Assembly: GCA_039707465.1 (NCBI GenBank)
Contig: CM077644.1
Coordinates: forward strand, 102,129,375-102,193,374
From: Rhabdophis nuchalis
Taxonomy: Eukaryota; Chordata; Lepidosauria; Squamata; Natricidae
Reading direction: 5' to 3'
DNA length: 64,000 bases
Shown: piece by piece, positions 36,470 through 48,033 of the stretch
How positions within the stretch are numbered: the stretch's first letter is position 1
Layout: the number at the start of each line of letters is the position of its first letter
Position numbers and translations under genes: made by a program
Notes under the pieces: generated by a model
Database searches by the model: none
What the model saw: the letters and a program-made list of their open reading frames with translations, nothing else
What the model was told of the DNA's origin: nothing

Positions 36470-36600
36470 TAGTGGCATACTCTACTAGACAGAAGTTGCC
36501 TGAGGATGGGCTCCAGCACAAGCCCAAAAGCTTGGAAGATTCTGGTCCCAGTGACTGACCCAGATTGAATCCTATAAAACTTGATTGACTGAAGCCATAC
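36470..36600 (+). mobile_element. Retroelement 3' fragment, possibly Penelope-like
   Basis: 'gcctgaggatgggctccagc', 'acaagcccaaaagcttggaa', 'gattctggtcccagtgactg' and 'acccagattgaatc' resemble the 3' region of vertebrate Penelope-like elements as I recall them. Tentative. Confidence 0.35.
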
Positions 36601-37049
36601 TAAGCAGCAGAGATATTTATCTATAATGCTCCTCTAGTAAACCAAATTTATTTTCCCTTAAAAAAAAACCCCTCATACATATATTTTTTTTGCTCTGCTG
36701 TTTCTTGCTTATTTTCTGAGTTCAGCATAACACTGCTTTCGGTAAGAAGAATAGTACAGGGGACAGCATGTACATATCTTCCTCTTCTAGAGCATTATTT
36801 GAGGTGGGGTGGGGTGGGCTTAAAGCATTTAAAAATGATGCAGATTGTTAAAGATTAAAAAGATAGAAAAATAACCCCAGAGATGAGCTAAAAACTTACA
36901 TTAAAACCAAGAATAGAAGTTTCTAAAGAATCAGAGTAAAGGAGATAGCATTTAAATTACTTGGGAAAAGTATGCCTTCTTGAAAAAAAAGTTCTCAGAT
37001 TCTAGCTGGGCTGTTTGACAATCTTTCTCTGCCCTAAACCAAACATCAT

Positions 37050-37600
37050 TTTACTGCAGTTAAGGACAAAAGAAAAGACATCTCCATCAGAATTTAGGAA
37101 GCAATGTCCCCCATATGGCAGGAGGCAGTTCTTGATGAATCTGAGATCTAAATTGCTTTAGGGCTATAAAAATAATGATCCATAATTTGAACGGTACCAG
37201 AAACAAGCTAGTAACCAGTGCAGCCCTTACAGGAATGAGTTACTATGGTTCTGAGATGGAGTATCACCGACATTCTTGCAGCTGCATTCTGTAGCATGCG
37301 TTTGTGTGCGAATAATGAATACAAAGGTAGCGTCCTGCCATACACTCTGCCCCTTTTGTAGATATATTGTGATAAGTTATGCCTCTAAGAGAGGTGAAGA
37401 GCTTACAATGTGCATCTTGATCAAAGCATCCAATCGTACATTCACCTCCATCTGGACTAATTGTATTTCCCAAAGACTTCTAAAATATGGCCCCAAGTAA
37501 AGCACTCTTCCAATCCAAACGAGATCAACTCTCTGCAATCAGTTCTGATTTCATCAAGTACAGAGGAGGCTGATAATCTGTTCAAAGGGAGGACGGGAGA
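37050..37600 (-). mobile_element. Old L3/CR1-type LINE fragment
   Basis: On the minus strand 'cagaatgcagctgcaagaat', 'gtaactcattcctgtaaggg' and 'ctgcactggttactagc' align by eye to 'cagaacgcggctgcacaggc...cgcgagctgcactagctgcc' in the LINE at 3756-5090. Highly diverged, no open frame. Confidence 0.5.
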
Positions 37601-37604
37601 TAGG

Positions 37605-38865
37605 ATCTATACACACAATGTACGTTAACTACTTGAGTAATACTTCCAATCAAGTCTGGGGCTTCTTTTTGCACTTACCAGAAAGAGAGAAATTTTGAAG
37701 AAAGAGCTATCTGCATTTGTTTGTCATTTATCCTGCAATCTGTACAAAAAGCTTTTAAAAGGACATCAGAAATAGACATGACTAGCCACCTGCTGATGTA
37801 CGGTGACAAATTCCACTGACACAACCATGACCCCCAGTTTGTCAAGATTTAATTAAGGATATAATTAAGTCAGTGGAACAGAACACTAATGAGTGGTTCT
37901 CTTTCTTTTTAATATGGGTAATTACACCTAAGAATATAAAGCAAGGCAAGGCTCTAAATATGTCATTAAAATGAAGAATGCAAGTTTCTAGTGGCCCAGT
38001 TTTCACAAAGCATTTCCCTTTCCAGCCAGCTAGTTTTGTAGCCATTTCAAGATTAAAATTCATTCAGTTGCTCTGGGAATTTACCCAAAGAGAATCTGGA
38101 GTGTATCTTTATCTACTTGTTTCTAACCATAAAGCACATTGTTATTATACGAACAGAACATACAAAGTTTCAATGTTAAAAATGTTGTATGTTGTTCGTT
38201 TGGTAAACGCCAATATCGATGGGCAATTGTTAGGATTTTAACAAGGTTACGATGTTTACATATTTTATTTTCAAGAAAGATAGACACACACCTTTCAGAA
38301 AATGTGCTACTATTGCTCTTCTAACCCTTAGCTCTCCTTGGTAAATGGCAGCTGATAGGTGAGGTGAATTTTGAAGGTTTCACATAACACTTTCACTAAA
38401 ATAGAGAAGGTATGAAGCCAATGAAAATTGGTAACAATGTACAGTTCAGTTTTGATCCATTTTGACCAGTATACTACAAATTGCAACCAGAACTACTTCA
38501 TCCCAAGGATGTTCATGTTACACTATGGAAGGGATAATCTCAAATCTAATTTAATAATCACAGTGCTCATTGCTATTTTAAATATTCACACTACAGGGAT
38601 TTGAATGTTCAAATAAGGCATGAAGCGATTTAACAATTTATAGAATGTTTATTTCTAATCCCCTCAAACACATTTTATGGGCATACCAATCCTATGAGAT
38701 TGATTAGAACTATCACTTTATGTAAGACTTCACAAGAAAAGCTCATTCATATTTTACAAATCAGTTGTGTGGTAAGGACATTGACATTTCAGTACACTTT
38801 GGTATAGTAGCAAATCCCTTCCAATATACAATTAAATTCAAAAGAGAACCACAATCAATGATAGC
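37605..38865. other. Unassigned intronic sequence
   Basis: No repeat recognised; relatively unique sequence. Confidence 0.4.
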
Positions 38866-38869
38866 TTAA

Positions 38870-38957
38870 AAAATTGGCTCTTTTAAGACTGATGGACTTC
38901 AATTCTCAGAATTCCCCAGTCCACCAGTCTTAAAAGAGCCAACTTTGCAGAATCCTG
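38870..38957. mobile_element. Palindromic hAT MITE, internally deleted and decayed
   Basis: 'ttggctcttttaagactgat', 'ggacttcaattctcagaatt' then 'ccagtcttaaaagagccaac' and 'tttgcagaatcctg'. One arm has lost the centre. Flanks gcttaaaa / gcttaatt agree partly. Confidence 0.75.
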
Positions 38958-38959
38958 GC

Positions 38960-41900
38960 TTAATTGAAGGTTTACCCTAGTCCAGTTCTTACAAAGAGTA
39001 AATGAGCAAATCTGCATTTTCTGTATCATCATGATAGTCTACTCCATCATTGGGAGAAAATTCTTAATACACCGAAAGCTATATCTCACACTCACACACA
39101 CACACACACACAAAGAAATCAGTCAAATTCTTTGTTCTAATGTTCAGCTCATTTTAGTATGGAAGAGTTTTCCAGTCATATAAACATCTACTGCAGCTTT
39201 CTGTAGTAGTAAGGAGTCGCCATAGACATATGAAAATGGTGCACATATATAGTAGCTTGGGGCGAGCAATATTTCTCATTTTCACAGGTTTAGTGCAACA
39301 AGCTAAACTCAAGCAGCATCTCAATTTGGGTTCTATATTCTAACAGGATTTTATCTTTGAAATTTCTGTAGTTTGAAGTGGGCCAAACAAAGCAATTATT
39401 TATTTACAGCCCAGAATGGGCCAATCATAGAGCTGGATGATGATCTGGTAGAGTAAATTTGGACTGGCCTTACATATTAAGGCCAGTCCAAATATGCCAT
39501 TCTACAAATTTGAGAAACCCTACTTTCTTAGACCTTATCTGCAAAATATATCTGATTTATACCAAATATTCTTATAGCTAATCTGTTGTAGTTTCCATGT
39601 AAAGCAGAGTACTCTTTACATTTGTCTGGTTCTTGATGGATTTCAGCTGTTATAATCCCTGGATATAAAAAGATGAAGGGAACCCAGTGCTATCGATCAA
39701 AATGCCTTGTGCAACTTTTCCAGCTTTTTCTACTTTTCCAAGGAGATACATACTGCACATATATTTTTGAAGGAAACCCTTCAAAAATTCCATGAATGTC
39801 ATTACCCAATTGAAGTCTCAGTGGAAGGAAATATCTGTTTTACATTTACGCTGTAAATACCTTGAATTATTTCTAGAATTCAGCAAGAAATGCAAGAACA
39901 TGAATAAACTGAAGCTCCTTGTAGGCATCGAGAGATGCTGTTATCATGCCAGACCAATAATGTAGTATTTCAGCGCTGCCCTTCAGTTTAAGAAAGCTAG
40001 AGAAAGCTCTAAGATTCATCAGAGCTACTGGATGTGCCATTAACTTTAATGGCTTTTCACCAATGTTACTTGCTCACAAACGGCTTCACTATTTGAAGAA
40101 TCACTGCTGTGTGATGGGCATCCATATACATCACCTAAATCAATAAATAAAAGAGGAGGGGGGGCTGATTATGTTAATAAGTATTTGCTAGATTGTTGTA
40201 ATGCATTATACATAGACTGTGAAAAATTTTGAGAAATTTCATCAGATGCAGTGCACAGTGATTAGCCCATTAAATGGGGCAACAGATACCATTGCTGTTT
40301 TAGCAATAAAGATACCAACTGTTACAAAATAGGCCACATGGCTATTGTTATTATTCCTTCTCTGACATGAACCAGTCTGCCAGTTAAGATCTTCCTTTGA
40401 TGCCCACCTCTAATAACTTCTATGCTTGGAAATTAGAGAAATTCTTTCAAGTCATTGTATTAAACATCTAGACGTATTCTCCTTGTACCACTAATGTATT
40501 GTTATCTTTCAAATAGCAAGCACTCTGTTATGTTCTCATGCTTTGATAGCTTTTATATAGGAGTCCCACCTCTTGACCTGGCTTATGATTATTGTTTTAT
40601 CAGCAGTTTATTATCATTGTTTTATTGTTGTTTGCTCTATTGTATAGTATGTTATTTCTTAAGAGGGTTTTTTTTGGCAGGGAGGAGCTATTGTGTAGCA
40701 AGAACCGTTTGCCAAAATTAAGAATCAAACAAACAAATGCCCAGGAGACTCAGTTGCCGTTATAATTCCTTAAGCATTCTGGCCCTTTATCATTCTGTTC
40801 AGATCAACCTCCTGAAATCCATCAAAGATGACTCTATGTTTCACCTGATGCTGTAGAATTATGGGAATCTTCGTTCAGTGGAGTGCTTGGTCAAAGAGCA
40901 AAGGAGGGTCAATGAAAAATTAATTGAAAGAAAACCTGTAAGGCTTCCTCTACGGGAAGGGAAGATGGTTTCCTCCCGTCCCCTTCTCCAATTAGGGAGG
41001 ATGTCTGTGATATAAACAACTCCTTTGTATTCTCCACAATAGATAAGGTTGATATGAAAGTTGTTTTTTTATAGTACTGAGCAACCAGTTTTTCTGCTGA
41101 GATTATACAATCCATTCCCAGCTGGTAACTTATATTTCACGACAGCCTTTTATCCATTATCAAAGCAACAAGTAGAAAAGCAAATTCTCCTGATCTCTAA
41201 TGCTCTCTCTCTTCGGGTTTCTCTGCAGAGTCGGACACTGTACCTTCCTGTTAACAAGCCCTCGGATCTCCTCCTGTGCTGCTATCTGCTCTAAAGATTC
41301 TCTCTAGTCTTTGGCTTGCTTGACTAACCTAAATGCAGCAGAATACCATGGGAATGGAGAATCATTTGTTTTTACAACTGTATATTATCCAGAAAGAGGA
41401 ACTGGGAGAGGGAATAGTAAGAGATCGTCTGGCCGCTCCTGCAACTTGTAGCAGAAAGAGGAATGTACCCTGAAATGAGGTTAGGTAAAATTGTACGTAG
41501 CAATATATCTCTCTGAAGTTTACAGCTTTTCTGGCCTCATCTTATCAGACTTTAATATCTCTTAACAACCAATGTAGAACTGAGCAAACAGAAAATATCC
41601 AGAGAACAGAAAGAGCACCGCTCTAGGAGAGGAGGTTGTACTATTGGTTAGATGCTGTAGTGCTAAACTGACAAGGCTAGAAATGCCACAACCTTCCCTA
41701 CTCTTAATTCCAAACAGAAGCATCGTAGTAAATAGACCATTATAATTCAGAACATTAAAGCATCTTTAATTCACACTCAGAGGGTATCTGGTTATATTCA
41801 TTATGGAACAGCTTCGAGCCGTATGAATTATTCAGCCGTTTTTAGTTCAAAAGTACACAACCTGTTTGGACTACTGACTGCATTTGGGGCTTTGATGGGG

Positions 41901-42039
41901 GCTATACTCAAAAAGTCATAGGGGCCAAGAACCCCCCCCCGTCTAATTAATTAATTAAATGAAATGAAAGCCAGATTACATTAATTAAATATATTTAGTA
42001 TAATGGTCTTCGTCTGGTTAATCATTTTTCCCTGTCTTA
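38960..42039. other. Repeat-poor intronic block
   Basis: Over 3 kb with no transposon family recognised apart from a (CA)n tract at 39090-39113. A C-rich run and (AATT)n lie at 41930-41960. 39460-39495 holds the short inverted repeat ggccttacatattaaggcc. Lack of insertions is compatible with regulatory constraint, but this is not shown. Confidence 0.45.
39090..39113. repeat. (CA)n microsatellite
   Basis: About 11 CA units. Confidence 0.85.
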
Positions 42040-43029
42040 TCTATATAAATAAAAATGTAAAATAGTTTGTGCAAAGCCACTAATCTCAGAAAGTACTGGA
42101 CTGATCGACACCAAATTTTCACACAATGTACATACCTTTTTTGTGGCTGGCACACATGTGTCATGTGCATGCTACACAAACGTAAAATGTACCCACTTGT
42201 GAGGTTTTCACCTCCCTGTAGCTCCTCTCATCTGGCTGCTTCTTATGATGCGTCACACACACACTCCTCACATTTCCAACAGTCATTTCCTCAGCAACCG
42301 AATAAGCTTCCAACATTCCCACACTGCATGGAGCCCTACTAGGATGAAAACTAGGCATGGGGGGGGGGGTGACACACTCCCAGGTAGCCCATTTTTGGTC
42401 CCAGGAGGCTGTATGAATGCCTACTAGGCCCAAAACTAGGCATGGGGGGGTGACATACTCCCAGGTGGCCCATTTGGGGTTCCAGGAGGCTGCATAGTAG
42501 GTAGGTAAGTAGAGGGATAGAGAGAGAGAGAGTGGGGAAAATAAGTAGGTAGGTAAGTAAGTAGGTTGGTAGATAGGTAGAGGAATAGAGAGAGATAGGG
42601 AAAATACAATAGGTAGGTAGGTAGGTAGGTAAGTAGAGGGATAGAGAGAGAGAGAGGAAAATACAGTAGGTAGGTAGGTAGGTAGGTAGGTAGAGAGATA
42701 GAGAGAGATAGGGAAAAATACAGTAGGTAGGTAGGTAGAGGGATAGAGAGATAGGGAAAAATACAGTAGGTAGGTAGGTAGAGGGATAAAGAGAGAGAGA
42801 GGGAAAATATAGTAGGTAGGTAGGTAGAGGGATAGAGAGAGAGAAGGAAAAATACAGTAGGTAGGTAGGTAGGGAGAGGGAGAGAGGGGGAAATACAGTA
42901 GGTAGGTAGGTTGGGGGTTATATGGTGGTTGTGTGTACGTGTTTGGGTGTGCAGGTGTATATCTACACACAGATTGGTTGGCCATTTAACCAGACTGGGC
43001 CACAGCAATTTATGGCCGGGTACAGCTAG
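42040..43029 (+). mobile_element. Nonautonomous Helitron, 990 bp
   Basis: Begins TCTATATAAATAAAAATG after an A and ends ACAGCTAG before a T, the A^T target of Helitrons. Just before the end, ggccacagcaatttatggcc forms the expected short hairpin. The same ends recur in reverse at 60081-62656. No Rep/helicase coding is visible. The interior contains a ~75-bp tandem duplication (42341-42490) and the minisatellite at 42492-42915. Confidence 0.88.
42492..42915. repeat. Minisatellite of GGTA runs plus GA-rich linkers
   Basis: About eight units of roughly 40-60 bases: several GTAG units, then gagggatagagagagag, then gggaaaatacag. The reverse complement of this unit makes up the CCTA arrays in the second Helitron. 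Long minus-strand frames of repeated YLPTYLL are artefacts. Confidence 0.92.
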
Positions 43030-43034
43030 TTAGA

Positions 43035-44335
43035 AATAAGAGTTTGTGACAACTTAGGGAAAGTCTTTATAGGCTGCATTGAACAGGGATTTCAAGTTAT
43101 GTATTTTCAATTTACTGTTTTGGGAAATATAGCAATAAAGTCGGTAGAAAGAAAAACAATGCACCAAAAGTTATTCTCAGAAGGTTTTCCTGTGGCATTG
43201 CTCCAACCTTGCCTTTTTTTCCTAAGATGCAATAATGTAGCTTCTATTCAATGGCTCTCGTTGCAGTTGGGATAATTTATTTTATATACTGGCAGCTGTA
43301 CTTATTATGCATTTGTATTCGATCTTCACTTATTAAAATGTTTTCTGTTTTTAGTATTTTTCTGTTTTTAATTTTTTTAATTGGCTTGCAAGTCATTTAG
43401 GGAACTCCTGTTATTGAGCAAATTAACAAATGAAATAAAATAATAAAATATTTCTGAAGGCAACAATTTCCAACTGTTTATTTTTTATTTTATTTAGGGA
43501 ATTTATATTGCTGCCTATTCGCACATGGTGACTTGTTGTAATGTTTGCATTGGGAAGTTTGTTCAAGGGCATGTTTCCTGTAGCATGAACAACATAAACA
43601 ACAATTCTCACATTTTCAGTAGGTGTTGTCATGGGTCATCATGTTTTACTTATATTAAGAACGGTGAACAGTTATTTTTACAGCAGCTATTCTTGTAAGT
43701 AAGTACCAAAATGCTGCACTGAAATATATTTCATAGCCACTATAATTAGGATAATATGTTCTAATGTAAGAGGCAAAGGAATTAATACAGCGTGAATTTC
43801 TATTTTCTCCATGTGCTGATTTGCAAATGATCAAAGTATCAAAAACATCTATTGCCCATTCAGATGGTACAAGAAAGGAGGCTCAAGAATGGCAACATTA
43901 CATATTACTGCATTGAAAAATTATTCTTTTAAAGTCTTTCTAAAATATATCTACAATGTGAATCAATAACTATTAGGGATATATACCGGAAAATTAGGAG
44001 CAGTTTGCCTAGGTTTAAAAGTAAGTAGCTGGAAACCAATACCAGCCAAAAAGAGAGAGACAGCATGAGAGCAAGTGACCTGTTCCTATGGAGCTTTTTG
44101 GATAACTGCTTCATATTAACCCTAAAAATAGGTGTTGTTATGCTTAATTTGCTGTTTGAATAATTGTTGCTCTTTGTAAACAACCTACATGAAACTAAAG
44201 GTAAAATTGTAAATAAAAGTAGTGTGTTTATAAAATGGAGGACAAGACATATGAAACTTTATGGATGTACTCTGTATTATTTACTATGCAGAGTAACAGA
44301 AGCAAAATATGTTATGATTTTAATCTTAAATTAAG
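43035..44335. other. Unassigned intronic sequence
   Basis: AT-rich; nothing recognised. Confidence 0.4.
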
Positions 44336-45062
44336 TCAATCAATCAATCAGAATAGAGCTGGAAGGGACCTTGGAGGTCTTCTAGCCCAACCCCCTGTCC
44401 AGGCAGGATACCCTGTCCTATACCATTTCAGATAGATGGCTGTCTAGTCTTTTATTAACAACCTCCAGTGATGAAGCATCTACAACAGGGGTGTCAAATT
44501 TGATTTCATTGAGGGCTGCATCAGGATTGTGTTTGACCAAGGGATGGCAGGTGTGTGTGGCCAGCATGATGTCACATGTTGGGGGGCACCTATGGTGGCC
44601 TGAGCACTCTGCCAATGAAAACGGGCTCCCGATCTCCGTTTTCAGCTGGGACAGCCTCCTGCAATCCTCTGGCAGCAAAAAGTGGAGCTCAGGGGGCCCC
44701 ATGCGAAGCCCCCACGAGCTTTGTTTATGCTGGCAGAGGCACTGCAGGTCAGCTCTTCATTATTTCCAGGGCAGCCCTATGGGCCAGATTAAAGCACTTT
44801 GTGGGCTGGGCCTTGAGTTTGACACCCCTGATCTACAACTTCTGAAGGCAAGCTATTCCACTGGTTAATTTTCCTCACTGTTAGGAAGTTTCTTCTTAAT
44901 TCCAGGTTGCTCATATCAGTTTCTATCCATAATTTCTTGTCTTGCATTCTGGCGCTTTAGAAAGTAAGTTGATCCCCTCTTCTTTGTGGCAACCCCTCAA
45001 ATACTATAATACTGCTATCATGTCACCCTAGTCCTTATTTTCTCTAGACTGAGCATAAGCCT
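44336..45062 (-). mobile_element. CR1 LINE 3' end, split by a hAT element
   Basis: 44347-44485 and 44839-45062 are the two halves of one CR1 tail (gaatagagctggaagggacc, then cttctgaaggcaagctattc and aatactgctatcatgtcacc). The (CAAT)n at the low end is the CR1 3' tail. The hAT element at 44486-44830 interrupts it with a perfect duplication. Confidence 0.85.
44486..44830. mobile_element. 345-bp hAT element inside CR1
   Basis: Ends CAGGGGTGTCAAATTTGATT and GAGTTTGACACCCCTG. The perfect 8-bp duplication atctacaa lies at 44478-44485 and 44831-44838. Relative of 46820-47254 (shared 'tttcattgagggctgcatca' and 'ttgtgtttgacc' blocks). No transposase. Confidence 0.92.
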
Positions 45063-45064
45063 AA

Positions 45065-45719
45065 TCTGTACTTGCACCTTTGGTACACGAATCATTGATC
45101 AAGCTGCACTAATTTTTTTTAGTACAAATTGAAAACTTCTAGTTTGTGAGGAAAATTCTATATTTGAATGTTTAGGCTTTCAAAATGAGAGCAGATAAGG
45201 TTGAATTTTGACATTTTCAATCAATTAAACAACAATGACAACTAGTCAATGACCTTTCTGCCCAATGATTACGTTTTTTTTTACAGTTCATAGTGCTCTA
45301 TAGTTTTTTACACTCAAATCATGTTCCTCTTAGTAAGAGAAGCAAAAGTGGGCGGTCTCATCAAAAATTTACCCTGTTAACACAGGTTGTGCTTGAAAGA
45401 GTCAGCTAGTATAGGAATTACATAAACTAGCATTCCATAGGTTAAAGGTTTCCATGTGAGTTAAATTTCCACTTCCAAAATTCTCAAGTACCTTTTTATT
45501 TTTGATCAATCCCCTCTTTCAGATCATTGTTGGATTTCTTTGAAATTATAGGTTTCCATTTTATATGTTTTGGCTTTTGTTTGAGATGATTTGGTTGTCT
45601 TTTAATCAATATAAACATGTGTATTACATGGCTCAGTATTTTGGGCTTAAAAAGAGATGGCATAACATATAAGACACCTGGTTTCATCAATACCTTGCAT
45701 TTGTAGGAATATTTAATAC
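45065..45719. other. Unassigned intronic sequence
   Basis: Nothing recognised. Confidence 0.4.
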
Positions 45720-45727
45720 AACCCCAC

Positions 45728-45879
45728 CAGTGGTGGGTTGCTAATTTTTTTACTACCGGTTTGGGTGCATACATGACGCTTCTGTGCATACACAGAAGTG
45801 TCTGGGCAGGTGGGCGGAGCCTCCCGCTGCCGCTACTGGTTTGCTGGATCTGGGCCTAACTGGGAGTGACCCACCACTG
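45728..45879. mobile_element. 152-bp hAT MITE, CAGTGGTGGGTT family
   Basis: CAGTGGTGGGTTGC at the left and gacccaccactg at the right. Flanks aaccccac / aactgcac agree in 6 of 8. Internal 'actaccggtttgggtgcata' and 'gcggagcctcccgctgccgc' are shared with 21824 and 51294. Confidence 0.82.
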
Positions 45880-46283
45880 AACTGCACTTAGATTAAATTA
45901 GTAAGCAGAAGAATGTTCTGTCTGCTCCACTAAAATATATATTTATTTTAGACTGACTCATGTGCCATCTAAGTGACTCCCCTGATTTGCAAAGAAGAGT
46001 AGCTTTCTAAAACGGTGGAGGCCATTTTGAACTGCTCTTCCTTTAAAAAGAGGCTTATGACAAAAAACAAAAATTGACTTTTCTAACTTACTTCCGTTGC
46101 TACAAAAAATGTGCGTGAAACTACACTACATTAATCCTTCCAAGTTGGATGAAATAACATAAATTAACCTTCTCAATGTAATGTAGCATGCTTCTCTAGG
46201 CTATATTTGAATGTGAAAAAATGCTGGGAATGTGGTTGTGACATTTCCCTCCCCTCCTTCTGCCGTCCATTCTAAAACTATGT

Positions 46284-46662
46284 ACAGGTAGTCCTTAACT
46301 TACAACAGTTCATTTAGTGATTGTTCAAAGTTACAACGACAATAAAAAAAAGTGACTTATGACTGCTTTTCATACTTACATCTCTTGGATGTGATCAAAA
46401 TTCAGATGCTTGGCAACTGGTTCATATTTATGATGGTTGTAGGGTCCCAGGGTCACATGATCACATTTGCAAGCTTCTGACAAGCAAAGTCAATGGGGAA
46501 GCCAGATTCACTTAGCAACCATGTTACTAACTTAACAACTGCAATAATTCTCTTAACAAATGCAAGAAATTCCATAAAATAGGGCAAAACTCACTTAACA
46601 AATGTCTTACTTAGCAACATAGATTTTGGGCTCAATTGTGGTTGTAAATTGAGGACTGTCTG
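46284..46662 (+). mobile_element. TIR MITE, 'GTCCTTGACTTA' family
   Basis: acaggtagtccttaacttac at the left and 'gtaaattgaggactgtctg' at the right form the TIR. The interior is nearly collinear with 9214-9609 and 63484-63874. Confidence 0.82.
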
Positions 46663-46819
46663 CCCATAAGCTGGAGTTTTCTTCAAATACAGTTTTCTTA
46701 ATATAAAATAATCCAAGCCAATTTTGTATGTATGTATGAGCCGGTTCTAAACCCAATCCCATAATAACATACATACACTGAGCCTTCGATGGAGCTAGCA
46801 TACAGGAAATCGTATAGGT

Positions 46820-47254
46820 CAGGGATGTCAAACTCAATTTCATTGAGGGTCACATTAGGGTTGTGTTTGACCTCAGGGACCAGGGTGGGCATGACCTCAC
46901 TTATGTTTGGGGCACCTGTGATGGCCCGATTGCTCTGCCAGTGAAAATGGGCTCCCAAACTCTGTTTTCAGCTGCTACGGCTCCTGCAGCCCTCTGTCAC
47001 AGCTCAGGGGGGGGATGCGTGGCCCTCCAGGCCCCATTTTTGGCCCTCAGCCTCTGGGAGTTATGTTTTCACTGGCAGAGGGCTGCAATAGGCCATTGTG
47101 GCCTAAAACAGAGCATGGGACAACCACATGAGGCCCACCCAAGCTTCTTTTCACTGGTAGAGACACTTCAGGATGATCCTTCACTGTTTCCAGGGTGGCC
47201 CTGCAGGCCAGAACTAAGTACCCTGTGGGCCGAATCAGGAGTTTGACATCCCTG
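46820..47254. mobile_element. 435-bp hAT-type element
   Basis: Ends CAGGGATGTCAAACTC and GAGTTTGACATCCCTG are perfect inverted repeats. The interior resembles 44486-44830. Flanking bases (gtataggt / ataaggaa) do not show a clear duplication, so the target copy may be mutated. Confidence 0.85.
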
Positions 47255-47259
47255 ATAAG

Positions 47260-47785
47260 GAATTTCTCTAGCTTGCAGCCTGACAGATGACAGATATGAC
47301 CAGCATAGAGATGCAAGCTGCACCAATATGGTACACAGCTTCCCACAGTACAAAGTGGAATTCTATGTTGTGTCAAGGGAACCTCTATTATATCAATCTT
47401 GGTTCAACGGATCTTCAATAATTTTGGTATAGCATAAATTATGCATCTAATTTCCTAAAGGAAGTCTGATGCAGTCATTAAGATGCAAGTCTCCCAACTT
47501 CTGTGACGAGGTGGTAGATGAAGGGTTGTCATGCAAGCCCACTCCTTTTAAACTTGCATGAAATATTGCTGCAAAAGAGCTGTGCATGGTAACCCTTTGC
47601 ATAGCATCTTACTAATTTGATCTGTCCCGGGGATCGTGCTGGATGTTTCCCTGCACAAGGATCATAAAAAGATGGCTTCCTGTACTCCATAGAAACCCAC
47701 CAATTTTTGAAACCTGCAGAGGGAGTAATTTTGTCTAGCCCCTTTCATGCTCATACATCTGCTTTTCAGGATTTTTTTTTTCATT
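47260..47785. other. Unassigned intronic sequence
   Basis: Nothing recognised. Confidence 0.35.
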
Positions 47786-47790
47786 TTTAA

Positions 47791-48033
47791 AATGGAACAC
47801 TGGTCTCAAAAGAGAAATCCATGCAGTACCATGAAATCAATGGTGTGGCCTTTGAGAACCAGAATATTGCTAGGGTAATGTCTGTGCTTCAAGAAGAGCT
47901 CATTAAGTTTCCTGTAGACAAGTTATTCACTGTCAAGTGTCCTTTGAGAATAGAAGGTGAAAACTTTGCAAAGAACTATTCAAACTCAGTTACCCGCCCA
48001 TTCCACAATTTCAAACCAATCTCGATACGTAGA
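47791..48033 (+). other. Unassigned ~80-codon open stretch
   Basis: Open from the base after an in-frame stop at 47788 up to the CR1 boundary near 48033. The peptide includes YHEINGVAFENQNIARVMSV and LQEELIKFPVDKLF, with balanced, protein-like composition unlike the repeat shadows. No family is recognised. It could be a decayed retroelement or processed pseudogene fragment cut by the CR1 insertion, or chance. Confidence 0.25.

Noticed and set aside
42161..43008. Long minus-strand open frames (190-274 codons) rich in YLPTYLL
   Set aside because: They are translations of the GGTA minisatellite in the Helitron, with a 4-base unit that reads open in several frames.
47986..48019. Minus-strand FEIVEWAGN as the missing upstream NR5A2 exon
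   Set aside because: Only a few residues match. A stop follows at once, the expected GLMCKMADQ and FFRELK flanks are absent, and CR1 begins next to it.
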